Below, piece by piece: positions 50,265-59,023 of a DNA stretch of 64,000 bases (within the stretch, counting starts at the first letter, position 1; each line of letters starts with the position of its first letter). Position numbers and translations under genes: made by a program. Source of the stretch: Porphyromonadaceae bacterium (GTDB lineage Bacteria; Bacteroidota; Bacteroidia; Bacteroidales; UBA12481); assembly GCA_007280905.1 (NCBI GenBank), contig QYQM01000039.1, forward strand, positions 1 through 64,000, written 5' to 3'. Under the pieces are notes generated by a model. The model had not been told where the DNA came from and searched no databases. It saw only the letters and a list, made by a program, of their open reading frames with translations.

Positions 50265-50978
50265 TCATTTACTAAAAATATTGTATTTGATAATGCAATA
50301 AATGGCCCTGAATCCGTCTTTCCAATTGATTTTTTTCCCTTCGGTATAAGTTCGGCCATAGTATGAAATGCCTATTTCATAAATTCTTATGTTTGGGATG
50401 CGGCTGATCTTAGCCGTTACTTCCGCTTCAAAGCCGAAGCGGTCCTCTATCAGGTTAATATTTTTTATAATCCCGGACTTGAAAAGCTTGTAACCGGTTT
50501 CCAAATCCGAAATGTTGATATTGGTAAGCAGGTTCGAAAGGAAAGTAAGGAATCGGTTACCGATTGAATGAAAGAAGAACAACACCCTGTGGGGCTTGCT
50601 TCCAACAAACCTGCTTCCATATACTACATCGGCAAATCCGTCCAGAAGGGGTTGTAATAAAAGATTGAATTCCCTGGGGTCATACTCCAGGTCGGCATCC
50701 TGAACAACGATAAAATCACCGGTAGCTGATAGTATGCCTGTTCGCAGGGCTGCACCTTTACCGCGGTTCACCTCATGCTTCTGATAATTGATCAAGATCC
50801 CTGGATTTTCGCTCCGGAAGCGGTATAATTCAGCTTCTGTATCATCTTTCGAACAATCGTTAACAACAACCAACTCCTTTTCCATGCCTTGAATCAGTTC
50901 AACAGAACTAACCCTTTGAAGGATGCTGTAAATAGTAGCCTGCTCGTTATAGGCAGGGATAATCACAGATAGTATCAT
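50265..50978 (-). CDS. GT2 family glycosyltransferase (polyprenyl-phosphate sugar synthase-like)
   Basis: 237 residues from the ATG at 50978 (MILSVIIPAYNE). A longer frame to 51029 adds 17 residues (MRLYNTLLRHFG...) encoded by a repeat element, so I reject it. GT-A features: SVIIPAYNEQATIYSILQR, VVNDCSKDDTEAEL (nucleotide-binding Asp), GKGAALRTGI, and VVQDADLEYDPREF with the metal-binding D-x-D. EDRFGFEAEVTAKISR and the absence of long C-terminal membrane helices suggest a dolichyl/polyprenyl-phosphate mannose- or glucose-synthase-like enzyme. It would charge a lipid carrier with a sugar from a nucleotide sugar on the cytoplasmic face, possibly for the convergent TMTC-like enzyme. Confidence 0.88.
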   Translation of the reverse strand: MILSVIIPAYNEQATIYSILQRVSSVELIQGMEKELVVVNDCSKDDTEAELYRFRSENPGILINYQKHEVNRGKGAALRTGILSATGDFIVVQDADLEYDPREFNLLLQPLLDGFADVVYGSRFVGSKPHRVLFFFHSIGNRFLTFLSNLLTNINISDLETGYKLFKSGIIKNINLIEDRFGFEAEVTAKISRIPNIRIYEIGISYYGRTYTEGKKINWKDGFRAIYCIIKYNIFSK

Positions 50979-51017
50979 TATTTCATAACCATTTCCGAAA
51001 TGTCGCAGAAGCGTGTT

Positions 51018-51060
51018 GTAGAGACGCATAATTATGCGTCTCTTAATTATGCGTCTCTAC
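51018..51060. repeat. GTAGAGACGC palindromic element, copy 2
   Basis: A perfect 22-base palindrome at 51021-51042 (GAGACGCATAA plus its complement), then TTAATTATGCGTCTCTAC, so one left arm and two right arms. It fills the gap between the GT2 and GH127 genes. Copy 1 is at 12323-12363. Confidence 0.85.
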
Positions 51061-51069
51061 GGTATCGTA

Positions 51070-53472
51070 TTATCTAACAACCCATTCCTGCACCCCGGTC
51101 GAAAACTCATCAGGCTGCCTGATATCGAGTTTCAATCCGGTTGTGGTGACCGGCTCAAATTCCAGAACATTGTACTGATCTCTTTTCGTTCCATAGGCAC
51201 CCTTAGCCTTCACTTCAACCCAGGAATTGCCTTTTTTATAAAGCAGTTTCCAGGATTTGGGAACCCGGCAACCGGCATTAAGATCTTCATCATCGAACCA
51301 GAAAACATCAACAGCAGAAACCTTTTCGGGTTTGGCAAAGTCATATTGCACCCATTCGCTGGTGGCTTTCGTTGGCCACCAATGAATATGACCAAACTCA
51401 CCGTTGCTGGATTTCTCCGGGCATTGCTGATCATGAACGGTTTCAGGCGATCCGGAGCATTTTGAGGCAGTAACCACTGCCAGGGAAGCAATCGTAGGAG
51501 CCGGCAACGGAGTGGCATATTTTGCATCTTCAGGGATCCAGACGGTCATTTCACCACGGCCACGGTTAGCCCATGCATAGTAAGGAATTGCCTTAAGATC
51601 AACCTTAGTTTTTTCAATGGTCCCATCCAAATGCGACTTCAATGAGTACCCTTTTCCGGAAATAATCCCCACTCCTTTTAACAGATTGGCGTTGAATGAC
51701 CAGGTAAAACCGGGCTCTTCGGCCAACACCAGGTTCAGCGCTTTCTGATCTGCCTGATCGGCCCATTCGAGGGTGTACATCAGTGGTCCACGCTGCAATG
51801 CAACCTGACCCCTGTCAGCTTCCACCTTATCATTGGCCTGAACCCTGCGAATATCCATCCGCATTTCGATCTCAACCTGATCACCGGCTTTCCAGGATCG
51901 TGCGAGAATGGCAAATCCGTTTTCTGATTTATAGCTCACTGATTTACCATTTATTTTAATTGTCACCGGATTGGTTTCCGGATCTTTATAACGATACAGG
52001 TCGCTTGGCACCACCTGACTGCCGGTCCAGCCCGGGATGCGGATCATCAGGTTAAAGCGGCCCTTCTTATCCGGATTGATGGCAAGTTTCACTAATCCAT
52101 TCCATGGATAATCTGATACCTGATGTATGATTACCTTCCTGGATCCAAGTTTAACTTCAGCTTCACTTTGCACAAACAAGTTCACAAACAGGTCGTTATC
52201 CTTTACGGCATAGATGTAGCCAGGTACCGACGGGATGAACCGGCACAGGTTGCTCGGGCAGCAGGCGCAGCCAAACCAGGCACTGCGTTCATGCTGTCCC
52301 TTTGACCGAAGAACGTTCGAATAGAAAAAACGGTCGCCCGATAAGCCCAAACCGCTCGGTACACCATTATATAAACTGCGTTCGAGCACATCCATATATT
52401 TGGCATCTCCGTGAAGGAGGAACATCCTGTAATTCCAGAAAACATTGGCAATATTGGCACAGGTTTCACAATAGGCGCTCATATTAGGTAGCTGATAATC
52501 AATGCCATATGCTTCCCCTGCTCCGGTAGCACCCACTCCTCCTGTGATGTAGAGTTTTTTCCCGACCACATTTTTCCAGATGGTATCAATGGCTTTCAGA
52601 TAGGCCTGATCGCCTGTCAACGCTGCCACATCTGCCATACCTGAGAACATATAGTTGGCGCGGACCGCGTGACCAACAGCTTCGGTCTGGTCAACCACTT
52701 TTTTATTAGCCTGGTTATAAACTTCTCCACCCGGACCGCGTACATCGAGGAAAAATTTGGCCAGTTCGAGGTATTCCTTTTTGCCGGTAACCCGATATAG
52801 CTTGGTCAGGCCGATTTCCACCTCCTGATGGCCAGGATAGTTTTCACACTTGCCCCATCCGAAATCCTTAACGATCAGATCGGCTGCCTTTATGGCAATA
52901 TCAAGCATGGTTTTTTTCCCGGTGGCCTGATAATGAGCTACAGAAGCTTCAAATAAATGGCCCAGGTTGTATAGTTCGTGACTGTTCTCGCTTTCGAGTT
53001 CCCACCGCTTTTTACCGGCCCATGGATGAGCGCTGTCGCCCATGATGGTACGGTTGGTATACAGATACCCGTCGGGCTCCTGAGCGGCACCGATCCGTGC
53101 AATCAGCTGATCGAGATACGCATCGAGTGTAGGATCCGGAACGGTTTGGAGCGAATAGGATGCTCCTTCGATGATTTTGTAAACATCCGAGTCATCGAAT
53201 GGATACATACTGCAGAACGAACCTTTTTCCACTCCGGCAGCAATATCGAAATTTTTGATTCGCCCGGTTTCTTCACTCTGTTTAAAAGCATAAGGTATAG
53301 TCAATTCCGCATTCAGTTTTACCCTTGGTGCCCAAAAAGAATCCTCGAGTTTAACCTGATTGAATGCCACCGGCTGTATCGGGTAATCGCCCGATACTTT
53401 TTTACTTTCAGTACACCCGGCCAATGCGATAAGGACTACCGGGAAAATCTGTAACCATTTGTAATTCTGCAT
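51070..53472 (-). CDS. GH127-type beta-L-arabinofuranosidase lipoprotein
   Basis: 800 residues. The lipobox LIALAGC (Cys20) predicts a lipoprotein. The (alpha/alpha)6 catalytic part has the family landmarks: DSFWAPRVKLN, GYLYTNRTIM, ELYNLGHLFEASVAHYQATG and HAVRANYMFSGMADVAALTG. The zinc/cysteine centre comprises CETCAN (Glu336, Cys338) and CACCPSN (Cys404, Cys405), where one Cys is the nucleophile in characterised GH127 enzymes. The C-terminal ~150 residues look like a discoidin-type module (WVQYDFAKPEKVSAVDVFWF). It should release arabinofuranose from glycan or glycoprotein side chains; GH146 is an alternative class. It is followed upstream by araD and the Nudix regulator in the same direction, so an arabinose function is coherent. 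Confidence 0.88.
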   Translation of the reverse strand: MQNYKWLQIFPVVLIALAGCTESKKVSGDYPIQPVAFNQVKLEDSFWAPRVKLNAELTIPYAFKQSEETGRIKNFDIAAGVEKGSFCSMYPFDDSDVYKIIEGASYSLQTVPDPTLDAYLDQLIARIGAAQEPDGYLYTNRTIMGDSAHPWAGKKRWELESENSHELYNLGHLFEASVAHYQATGKKTMLDIAIKAADLIVKDFGWGKCENYPGHQEVEIGLTKLYRVTGKKEYLELAKFFLDVRGPGGEVYNQANKKVVDQTEAVGHAVRANYMFSGMADVAALTGDQAYLKAIDTIWKNVVGKKLYITGGVGATGAGEAYGIDYQLPNMSAYCETCANIANVFWNYRMFLLHGDAKYMDVLERSLYNGVPSGLGLSGDRFFYSNVLRSKGQHERSAWFGCACCPSNLCRFIPSVPGYIYAVKDNDLFVNLFVQSEAEVKLGSRKVIIHQVSDYPWNGLVKLAINPDKKGRFNLMIRIPGWTGSQVVPSDLYRYKDPETNPVTIKINGKSVSYKSENGFAILARSWKAGDQVEIEMRMDIRRVQANDKVEADRGQVALQRGPLMYTLEWADQADQKALNLVLAEEPGFTWSFNANLLKGVGIISGKGYSLKSHLDGTIEKTKVDLKAIPYYAWANRGRGEMTVWIPEDAKYATPLPAPTIASLAVVTASKCSGSPETVHDQQCPEKSSNGEFGHIHWWPTKATSEWVQYDFAKPEKVSAVDVFWFDDEDLNAGCRVPKSWKLLYKKGNSWVEVKAKGAYGTKRDQYNVLEFEPVTTTGLKLDIRQPDEFSTGVQEWVVR

Positions 53473-53499
53473 ATTAATAATTATTAATTTTAATTACTC

Positions 53500-53588
53500 A
53501 CCACGGAGGCACGGAGAACACGGAGTTCCACTGAGATCAATCAAAACGCCAAATAAACGATAAAAAAATCATCTCTGTGTCTCCGTAG
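53500..53588. repeat. CACGGAG-word repeat in the araD-GH127 gap
   Basis: CCACGGAGGCACGGAGAACACGGAG on the left and CTCTGTGTCTCCGTAG on the right form an imperfect inverted repeat about 85 bases across. This is another short-word intergenic family, distinct from the GTCGGTT islands. It lies in the 140-base gap between two minus-strand genes. Confidence 0.7.
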
Positions 53589-53612
53589 TTTTTCTTTTAA
53601 TGCTGAAAAGTT

Positions 53613-54311
53613 TCAATGCGGTTTTTCCTGTCCATAATAGGCATCCGGCCCATGTTTTCTCAGATAGTGTTTTTCGAGCAGGGCCGGCTGAACCGGATTG
53701 TCCTTACCAAGCACGACTGTCCTGAAGGCCATTTTGGCAATCTCTTCAAGGATAATTGCATGTTTCACGGCATCGGCCGGCGTTTTGCCCCAGCAGAATG
53801 GGCCATGTTCTGCGACCAGTACACCCGGAACCCCGATCGGATTAATATCAAGGAATTTTTCCTGAATAACCTGACCGGTAGCCAGTTCATATTGTCCCTG
53901 GATTTCAGCCGGGGTCAATAACCGTGTACAGGGAACAGAGCCATAAAAATGATCAGCATGGGTAGTTCCGAGGCAAGGCATGTCGCGGCAGGCCTGTGCC
54001 CAGGAGGTTGCCCACTCGGAATGGGTGTGAACGATGCCGCCTATTTCCGGAAAAGCCTGATACAAAAACAGATGTGTTGGAGTATCAGAAGAGGGTTTCA
54101 GTTTGCTTTCCACCACATTACCCTGGAGATCCAATACTACCATATCATCAGGGGTCATTTCATCGTATGGAATGCCGCTTGGTTTGATCACAATAAGACC
54201 CTTTTGCCTGTCGATCCCGGATGCATTTCCCCATGTCAGTTTCACCAATCCTTCCTTAACCAGAGTCAGGTTGGCTTCGAATACTGCCTGTTTAAGATTT
54301 GTTAGTCGCAT
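53613..54311 (-). CDS. araD: L-ribulose-5-phosphate 4-epimerase
   Basis: 232 residues, the normal AraD length. The enzyme converts L-ribulose 5-phosphate to D-xylulose 5-phosphate, joining arabinose breakdown to the pentose phosphate pathway. It is a class II aldolase-type zinc protein. The residues line up with the E. coli enzyme: LTWGNASGID, KPSGIPYDEM, SSDTPTHLFLY (Asp76), GIVHTHSEWAT (His95, His97), THADHFYGSVP (Asp120), VAEHGPFCWG (His169) and the C-terminal DAYYGQ. All catalytic residues are present. It lies 25 bases after the Nudix regulator gene and before the GH127 gene, all minus strand; araA and araB are not in the window. Confidence 0.95.
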   Translation of the reverse strand: MRLTNLKQAVFEANLTLVKEGLVKLTWGNASGIDRQKGLIVIKPSGIPYDEMTPDDMVVLDLQGNVVESKLKPSSDTPTHLFLYQAFPEIGGIVHTHSEWATSWAQACRDMPCLGTTHADHFYGSVPCTRLLTPAEIQGQYELATGQVIQEKFLDINPIGVPGVLVAEHGPFCWGKTPADAVKHAIILEEIAKMAFRTVVLGKDNPVQPALLEKHYLRKHGPDAYYGQEKPH

Positions 54312-54336
54312 GTTGGTTGCTGGTTAATAATCACTG

Positions 54337-55032
54337 CTATACATCTACTGAAAAATAGAATCCCTTCGACACCAGTTCCTGGTATTTTTCAGGATTGAAC
54401 CGATACAGGAAGGCTCCTTTTTTAGATGAGGATTTATCTTTCTCGTCCAATTTATCCAGGAGATCCATTGATATGATTTTCTTACAGAAATTCCTCTTAT
54501 CCAGGTCTTTCTGGTAAATAGCTTCGTAAAGGCTCTGCAATTGCGGCATGGTAAACTTTTCAGGCAGCAATTCAAATCCGATCGGCTGAATCCGGGCACG
54601 CCTGCGCAATCTTTTCAGCGCTTTATCGACCATCTCGCGATGGTCAAAAACCAGGTCAGGAATGTCACTCACGGGCCTCCAATGTGCATTATTCTCTTTT
54701 ACCAGATCTTTATCATAATCTTCAATTTTGATGAGGGAATAATAGGCGACGGAAACCACCCGCTCACCTGGATCACGATCAACATCTCCATAGGCAAATA
54801 ACTGCTCCAGGTAAACATTTTGCAACCCGGTCAACTGTTTCAAAACTCTTTCGGCAGCCTGGTAAAGCCCCTCATTCTGTTTTGAAAAACCTCCCATGAG
54901 CGACCACATTCCCTTGCCGGGTTCCATGTTTCGTTTGATCAGCAATAGTTTAAGTTCATGATTGTCAAAACCGTAAATCACACAATCCACAGCCAGTAAT
55001 TGTCGGTCTTCCAGAGGGGAATACAAGCTCAT
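54337..55032 (-). CDS. Nudix-domain transcription regulator, AraR/NrtR-like
   Basis: 231 residues. The N-terminal ~140 residues are a Nudix fold (DCVIYGFDNHELKLLLIKRN, MWSLMGGFSKQNEGLYQAAE). The Nudix box is degenerate: the REUXEE core reads ERVLKQ, so the metal-binding glutamates needed for hydrolysis are lost and it should act only as a ligand sensor. The C-terminal ~80 residues (LPEKFTMPQLQSLYEAIYQK, DKRNFCKKIISMDLL) form the winged helix found in NrtR- and Bacteroides AraR-type repressors. Its position directly before araD and GH127 indicates arabinose as inducer. A palindrome lies 13 bases upstream of its start, suggesting autoregulation. Confidence 0.88.
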   Translation of the reverse strand: MSLYSPLEDRQLLAVDCVIYGFDNHELKLLLIKRNMEPGKGMWSLMGGFSKQNEGLYQAAERVLKQLTGLQNVYLEQLFAYGDVDRDPGERVVSVAYYSLIKIEDYDKDLVKENNAHWRPVSDIPDLVFDHREMVDKALKRLRRRARIQPIGFELLPEKFTMPQLQSLYEAIYQKDLDKRNFCKKIISMDLLDKLDEKDKSSSKKGAFLYRFNPEKYQELVSKGFYFSVDV

Positions 55033-55044
55033 ACAATTATATTT

Positions 55045-55063
55045 AAGTGTTAAAATTACACTT
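55045..55063. promoter_or_regulatory. Palindromic operator candidate of the Nudix regulator
   Basis: AAGTGT-TAAAATT-ACACTT, with the minus-strand -7 box TAATTTTA (55058-55051) inside the spacer, so a bound repressor would block the promoter of 54337-55032 and the araD/GH127 genes after it. The same AAGTGT-N7-ACACTT occurs at 48398-48416, and a near copy at 6673-6691. Confidence 0.55.
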
Positions 55064-55171
55064 TAGTTTAGACTTTAAAAAATCAGATTCTTAAATTATT
55101 CAACCCCATAAAGAACACCTGATTTTGAAATCCGTTTTTGTATTTTTCACCTTTAACAATTTTCAATTATT

Positions 55172-57577
55172 ATGAGAACCAGATTTATTTACAGCTTATT
55201 GATAATGGCTGGTCTTACGTCATCGATTTACAGCCAGGTCGAGAATCGTTCACCGCTTAACATCAAGGATTTTATGGCGCTGAATTACCAAGGTCAGTCT
55301 CCTACCCAGTTCCAATGGTCGCCAGATGGGAAATACCTGTATTTTCAGTGGAATGCTGATAATAAGCCATCTGATTCAGCGTATCGGATCGATCCGGCCA
55401 ATCCGGTTTTGCAAAAGGTTTCCCGCAGTGAATTGCAGAAGATCAGGACTGTAAATAAGGAGTATAATGCGGATAAAAGTATGGAACTGATCAATAAAAA
55501 CGGAGATGTCTACCTGGTTAACTGCAAGAAAAAAGATACGGTACTAACCTTCAGTACCAGCATGCCTGTATCAGAATTATCCTTTACTCATTCCGGTAAA
55601 AAACTGGTTTTAACGATAAACAACAATTTATATCTGCTTGATCCGGTTAATGGTCAATTCAGGCAACTCACCAATTTTCTGGCTGAAAAGCCCGAAACTC
55701 CCAATCGTCCGGCACCCCAGAAGGAGAAGCTAAATGCACGGGATCAATGGCTTACGCAGGACCAGGTGCGTCTGTTTCCGAAAGTTGCAGGCTCAGGTGG
55801 AGGCGGCCGCAGGGGTGGAATGCCCTATTACGGGATGGGCATGAGGCCTCAGAACAGTGGCAAGGCAGGTGGCCCGGAGCCCGTTTACTTGGAAGGATAT
55901 ACGGTTTCTGGATTTGAGCTCACGCCGGATGAGAAGTATGTCACTTTTACAAAATCCTGGCCGGGCGAGAATCCGAAGCCCACCATCATGCCTGCTTATG
56001 TCACCCGCTCGGGCTATACCGAAACCATCAACACCCGCGGAAAAGTCGGGGAGATCGGGGGAAAGAGGGTTTTGGGGATACTGAACCTTGACAAAGATTC
56101 GATCTATGAACTGAAAGTAGATCAGATACCCGGAATTACTGACCTTCCTGATTATGTGAAAGATTATCCCATTAAATATAAAGACCGCCAAGCTGAAGTT
56201 CGCCCCGTCAGGATCATGGGACCCACATGGGCTCCCGATGGACGATTCGGAGTGATTGAAGCACAATCGGATGATAACAAAGATCGCTGGCTCCTGATTT
56301 TCAACCCCGAAGATGGATCGGTAAAGCTGCTCGACCGGCAGCGTGATGAAGCCTGGATTGCAGGACCGGGGATTGGCTATGGTCAGGGGACCGGCTGGAT
56401 GCCGGATGGCAAACGATTATGGTTCCAGTCCGAAGCATCGGGGTATTCGCATTTGTATTGGGTAAATGTGGAAACAGGCGAGAAAAAGGCCCTCACTTCA
56501 GGCAAGTTCGAGGTGTACAGCCCCGAAATTTCAAAAGACAAAAAATGGTGGTATTTCACTTCTAATGAAGTACATCCGGGTGAACACCACTTCTACCGTA
56601 TGCCGGTTGAAGGGGGCCTGCGGGAAAAAATCACCTCAATGACCGGTGGTAATGCGGTTACCCTCTCGCCCGATGAAAAATGGCTGGCTATTGAATTTTC
56701 TACAGCCAACCGGCCTCCGGAATTATATTTTCAGAAAAACCAGGCTGGTGCTCAGGCTATTGCCATTACAGATTCAAGGAGCGATGCCTTTAAAGCTTAC
56801 AACTGGCGGCTGCCCGAGTATATCAGTTTTACTGCATCAGATGGCGCAACGGTTTATGCACGCCTCTACAAACCAGCTTCAGGCCAGGCCAATAAAGCCG
56901 CAGTGATGTTTGTTCATGGTGCCGGTTATCTGCAAAATGCACACAAATGGTGGTCGATCTATTATCATGAATATATGTTCAATAATATGCTGGTGGACAA
57001 TGGCTATACGGTTCTGGACATTGATTACCGCGGCAGTTCGGGCTATGGCCGCGATTGCCGAACCGGCATATACCGCCACATGGGCGGCAAAGACCTGTCA
57101 GATCATGTTGACGGGGCTAAATACCTCGTTGCGAATTGCGGTGTCGATCCCAAACGAATCGGTTTGTACGGCGGTTCCTACGGCGGATTCCTGACCCTGA
57201 TGGCACTTTTTACTGCCCCGGATGTTTTTGCTTCCGGTGCTGCATTGCGTTCGGTTACCGACTGGGCACACTATAACCACGGCTATACAACCAGCATCCT
57301 GAATACTCCTGTGGAAGACAGCCTGGCTTATGCCAGAAGTTCGCCTATCAACTTTGCTGAAGGTCTCAAGGGCAACCTCCTGATGTGCCATGGGGTAATG
57401 GACGATAATGTTCATTTTCAGGATATTGTTCGTCTATCCGAAAGGCTCATCGACCTGGGCAAGGACAATTGGGAATTGGCCATCTATCCGCTTGAACATC
57501 ATAGCTTTGTTGATCCCGACTGCTGGACCGACGAGTATAAAAGGATTTTTAAACTTTTTCAATCGACCCTGAAGTAA
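55172..57577 (+). CDS. S9 family prolyl-oligopeptidase-type serine peptidase
   Basis: 801 residues. Signal peptide to IYSQ, so periplasmic. The N-terminal ~530 residues contain beta-propeller repeats of the PD40/DPP-IV kind (FQWSPDGKYLYFQWNADNKP, GIGYGQGTGWMPDGKRLWFQ, VTLSPDEKWLAIEFSTANRP). The C-terminal alpha/beta-hydrolase domain has VFVHGAGYLQNAH, GGSYGGFLTLMALF with Ser669, HGVMDDNVHFQD with Asp744, and LEHHSFVDPD with His776/777. It cleaves short peptides, typically after proline. A glycine/arginine-rich loop (GSGGGGRRGGMPYYGMGMRP) interrupts the propeller. It stands alone and is probably part of periplasmic peptide catabolism. Confidence 0.92.
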   Translation: MRTRFIYSLLIMAGLTSSIYSQVENRSPLNIKDFMALNYQGQSPTQFQWSPDGKYLYFQWNADNKPSDSAYRIDPANPVLQKVSRSELQKIRTVNKEYNADKSMELINKNGDVYLVNCKKKDTVLTFSTSMPVSELSFTHSGKKLVLTINNNLYLLDPVNGQFRQLTNFLAEKPETPNRPAPQKEKLNARDQWLTQDQVRLFPKVAGSGGGGRRGGMPYYGMGMRPQNSGKAGGPEPVYLEGYTVSGFELTPDEKYVTFTKSWPGENPKPTIMPAYVTRSGYTETINTRGKVGEIGGKRVLGILNLDKDSIYELKVDQIPGITDLPDYVKDYPIKYKDRQAEVRPVRIMGPTWAPDGRFGVIEAQSDDNKDRWLLIFNPEDGSVKLLDRQRDEAWIAGPGIGYGQGTGWMPDGKRLWFQSEASGYSHLYWVNVETGEKKALTSGKFEVYSPEISKDKKWWYFTSNEVHPGEHHFYRMPVEGGLREKITSMTGGNAVTLSPDEKWLAIEFSTANRPPELYFQKNQAGAQAIAITDSRSDAFKAYNWRLPEYISFTASDGATVYARLYKPASGQANKAAVMFVHGAGYLQNAHKWWSIYYHEYMFNNMLVDNGYTVLDIDYRGSSGYGRDCRTGIYRHMGGKDLSDHVDGAKYLVANCGVDPKRIGLYGGSYGGFLTLMALFTAPDVFASGAALRSVTDWAHYNHGYTTSILNTPVEDSLAYARSSPINFAEGLKGNLLMCHGVMDDNVHFQDIVRLSERLIDLGKDNWELAIYPLEHHSFVDPDCWTDEYKRIFKLFQSTLK

Positions 57578-57641
57578 CCCTAACCACTCAGTCCAATTAG
57601 CCCGAAGGGCATAATTAGCAACCGAAGGGAGCATTTTTACA

Positions 57642-57649
57642 TATCTTTG
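57642..57649 (+). promoter_or_regulatory. -7 box for the TolC/HlyD operon
   Basis: TATCTTTG matches TAnnTTTG exactly, 19 bases before the ATG at 57669. No clear -33 TTTG at the usual distance. Just upstream, CCGAAGGG occurs twice (57602-57630) as a small repeat. Confidence 0.5.
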
Positions 57650-57668
57650 CACCCAAATTCATTTGTCT

Positions 57669-59015
57669 ATGAGTTCAATTCGGATTTTCACAGCCCTGAT
57701 GCTGGTGATTCTGGTTCGTGGTACGGTTGCCGCACAGGAACCCTGGACCCTCACCGGTTGTATTTCTTATGCCTTTGAGAACAATATCCGGCTGAAACAA
57801 CAGTCGCTGAGTGTAGATGTGGCCAAAAACAATTTGGACCAATCCAAGATTAAGCTTTTGCCGTCGCTGAATTCCGGCATGTCGGAATCGTTCCGGTTTG
57901 GCCGCTCGGTAGATCCCCTCACCTATCAGTTCACTACTGAAAACTCCACCGGTGCCAGTGTTTATGCAAGCGCCGATATGGACCTTTTCAAAGGATTGCA
58001 AAACTGGAATACCATCCGGAGAAATCAGATCGATCTGAAGAAAAATCTCACCGATCTTGATAAAGCCAAAAATGATTTGGCTTTGAATATTGCCCGCCTG
58101 TATCTGCAAATCCTTTTTAATGAGGAACTTCATGATATCACTGTTCAGCAGTTGAATATCACGCGACAGCAAGTCGACCGGACCCGCATTCTGGTAGATG
58201 CCGGTTCGCTTCCTAAAGGCGATTATCTTGAAATTCAGGCCCAGATGGCCAATGAAGAGTTGAACGAGGTCAACTCCCGGAACCAGCTTACCATGTCATA
58301 CCTCGATCTGGCGCAATTGCTCGATCTGAAAAGTCCTGAAAATTTCCGCGTTCAACGTCCCACCTTCGAATCCATCAAGGTGATGGACAACCTGGGTACA
58401 GCGGATGAAGTTTATCAATCAGCTATCCTGACCCTGCCCCAGGTAAAAAGTGCAGAACTGGACTTACAGTCACTTGAAAAAGATCTCCTGATCACCAGAG
58501 GCCGCCTGAGCCCTTCATTGTCAATGAGTTCTTCGTATGGAACCGGGTATTCTGACCGGTTAAAAGATTTCCAGACGGGTAAAACCATGGTATTAAAGGA
58601 TCAATTAGATTTTACGAGTCAAACCAGTCTCGGTTTCAGTTTAAGTATACCGATCTTCAATGGCTGGAGCACCAGAACAAGCATCAAGAATGCCCGGATT
58701 TCCGTAACAAACGGAAAGTATCAACTGGAATTAGTTCGCAATCAATTATTAAAGGAAATTCAGCAGGCGTTTGCCGATGCATCTGCTTCTCTTGAAAGAT
58801 TTAAGGCCACCACTAAATCGGTATCGGCACTTGAAGAAGCTTTCCGGTATGCCGAGCAAAAATTCAATGTGGGGATTCTCACTTCGCTGGATTATAATGT
58901 CGCTAAAAACAACCTGACCAAAGCCCGGTCGGAGCTCCTTCAGGCGAAATACAATTATATTTTTAATACCCGGATTCTTGATTTCTACCGCGGAATTCCA
59001 ATCGATCTTAAATAA
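57669..59015 (+). CDS. TolC-family outer-membrane efflux protein
   Basis: 448 residues from the ATG at 57669 (an in-frame TTG lies two codons earlier). Signal peptide to GTVAAQ, then the two-fold TolC pattern: WTLTGCISYAFENNIRLKQQ, SLSVDVAKNNLDQSKIKLLP and matching second-half segments (LSFSLSIPIFNGW-like SLGFSLSIPIFNGW, then FRYAEQKFNVGILTSLDYNV). It forms the trimeric outer-membrane channel of an export machine. The periplasmic adaptor gene follows nine bases later, but no inner-membrane transporter gene is adjacent, so the partner must be encoded elsewhere or shared. Confidence 0.92.
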   Translation: MSSIRIFTALMLVILVRGTVAAQEPWTLTGCISYAFENNIRLKQQSLSVDVAKNNLDQSKIKLLPSLNSGMSESFRFGRSVDPLTYQFTTENSTGASVYASADMDLFKGLQNWNTIRRNQIDLKKNLTDLDKAKNDLALNIARLYLQILFNEELHDITVQQLNITRQQVDRTRILVDAGSLPKGDYLEIQAQMANEELNEVNSRNQLTMSYLDLAQLLDLKSPENFRVQRPTFESIKVMDNLGTADEVYQSAILTLPQVKSAELDLQSLEKDLLITRGRLSPSLSMSSSYGTGYSDRLKDFQTGKTMVLKDQLDFTSQTSLGFSLSIPIFNGWSTRTSIKNARISVTNGKYQLELVRNQLLKEIQQAFADASASLERFKATTKSVSALEEAFRYAEQKFNVGILTSLDYNVAKNNLTKARSELLQAKYNYIFNTRILDFYRGIPIDLK

Positions 59016-59023
59016 AACCTGAT

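Noticed and set aside
50979-51029. N-terminal extension of the GT2 protein to 51029
   Set aside because: MRLYNTLLR is encoded by the palindromic element; the family N-terminus starts at the ATG at 50978.
51034-51465. Plus-strand open frame of 143 codons
   Set aside because: It starts in the palindromic element and is antisense to the GH127 gene, whose motifs are intact.
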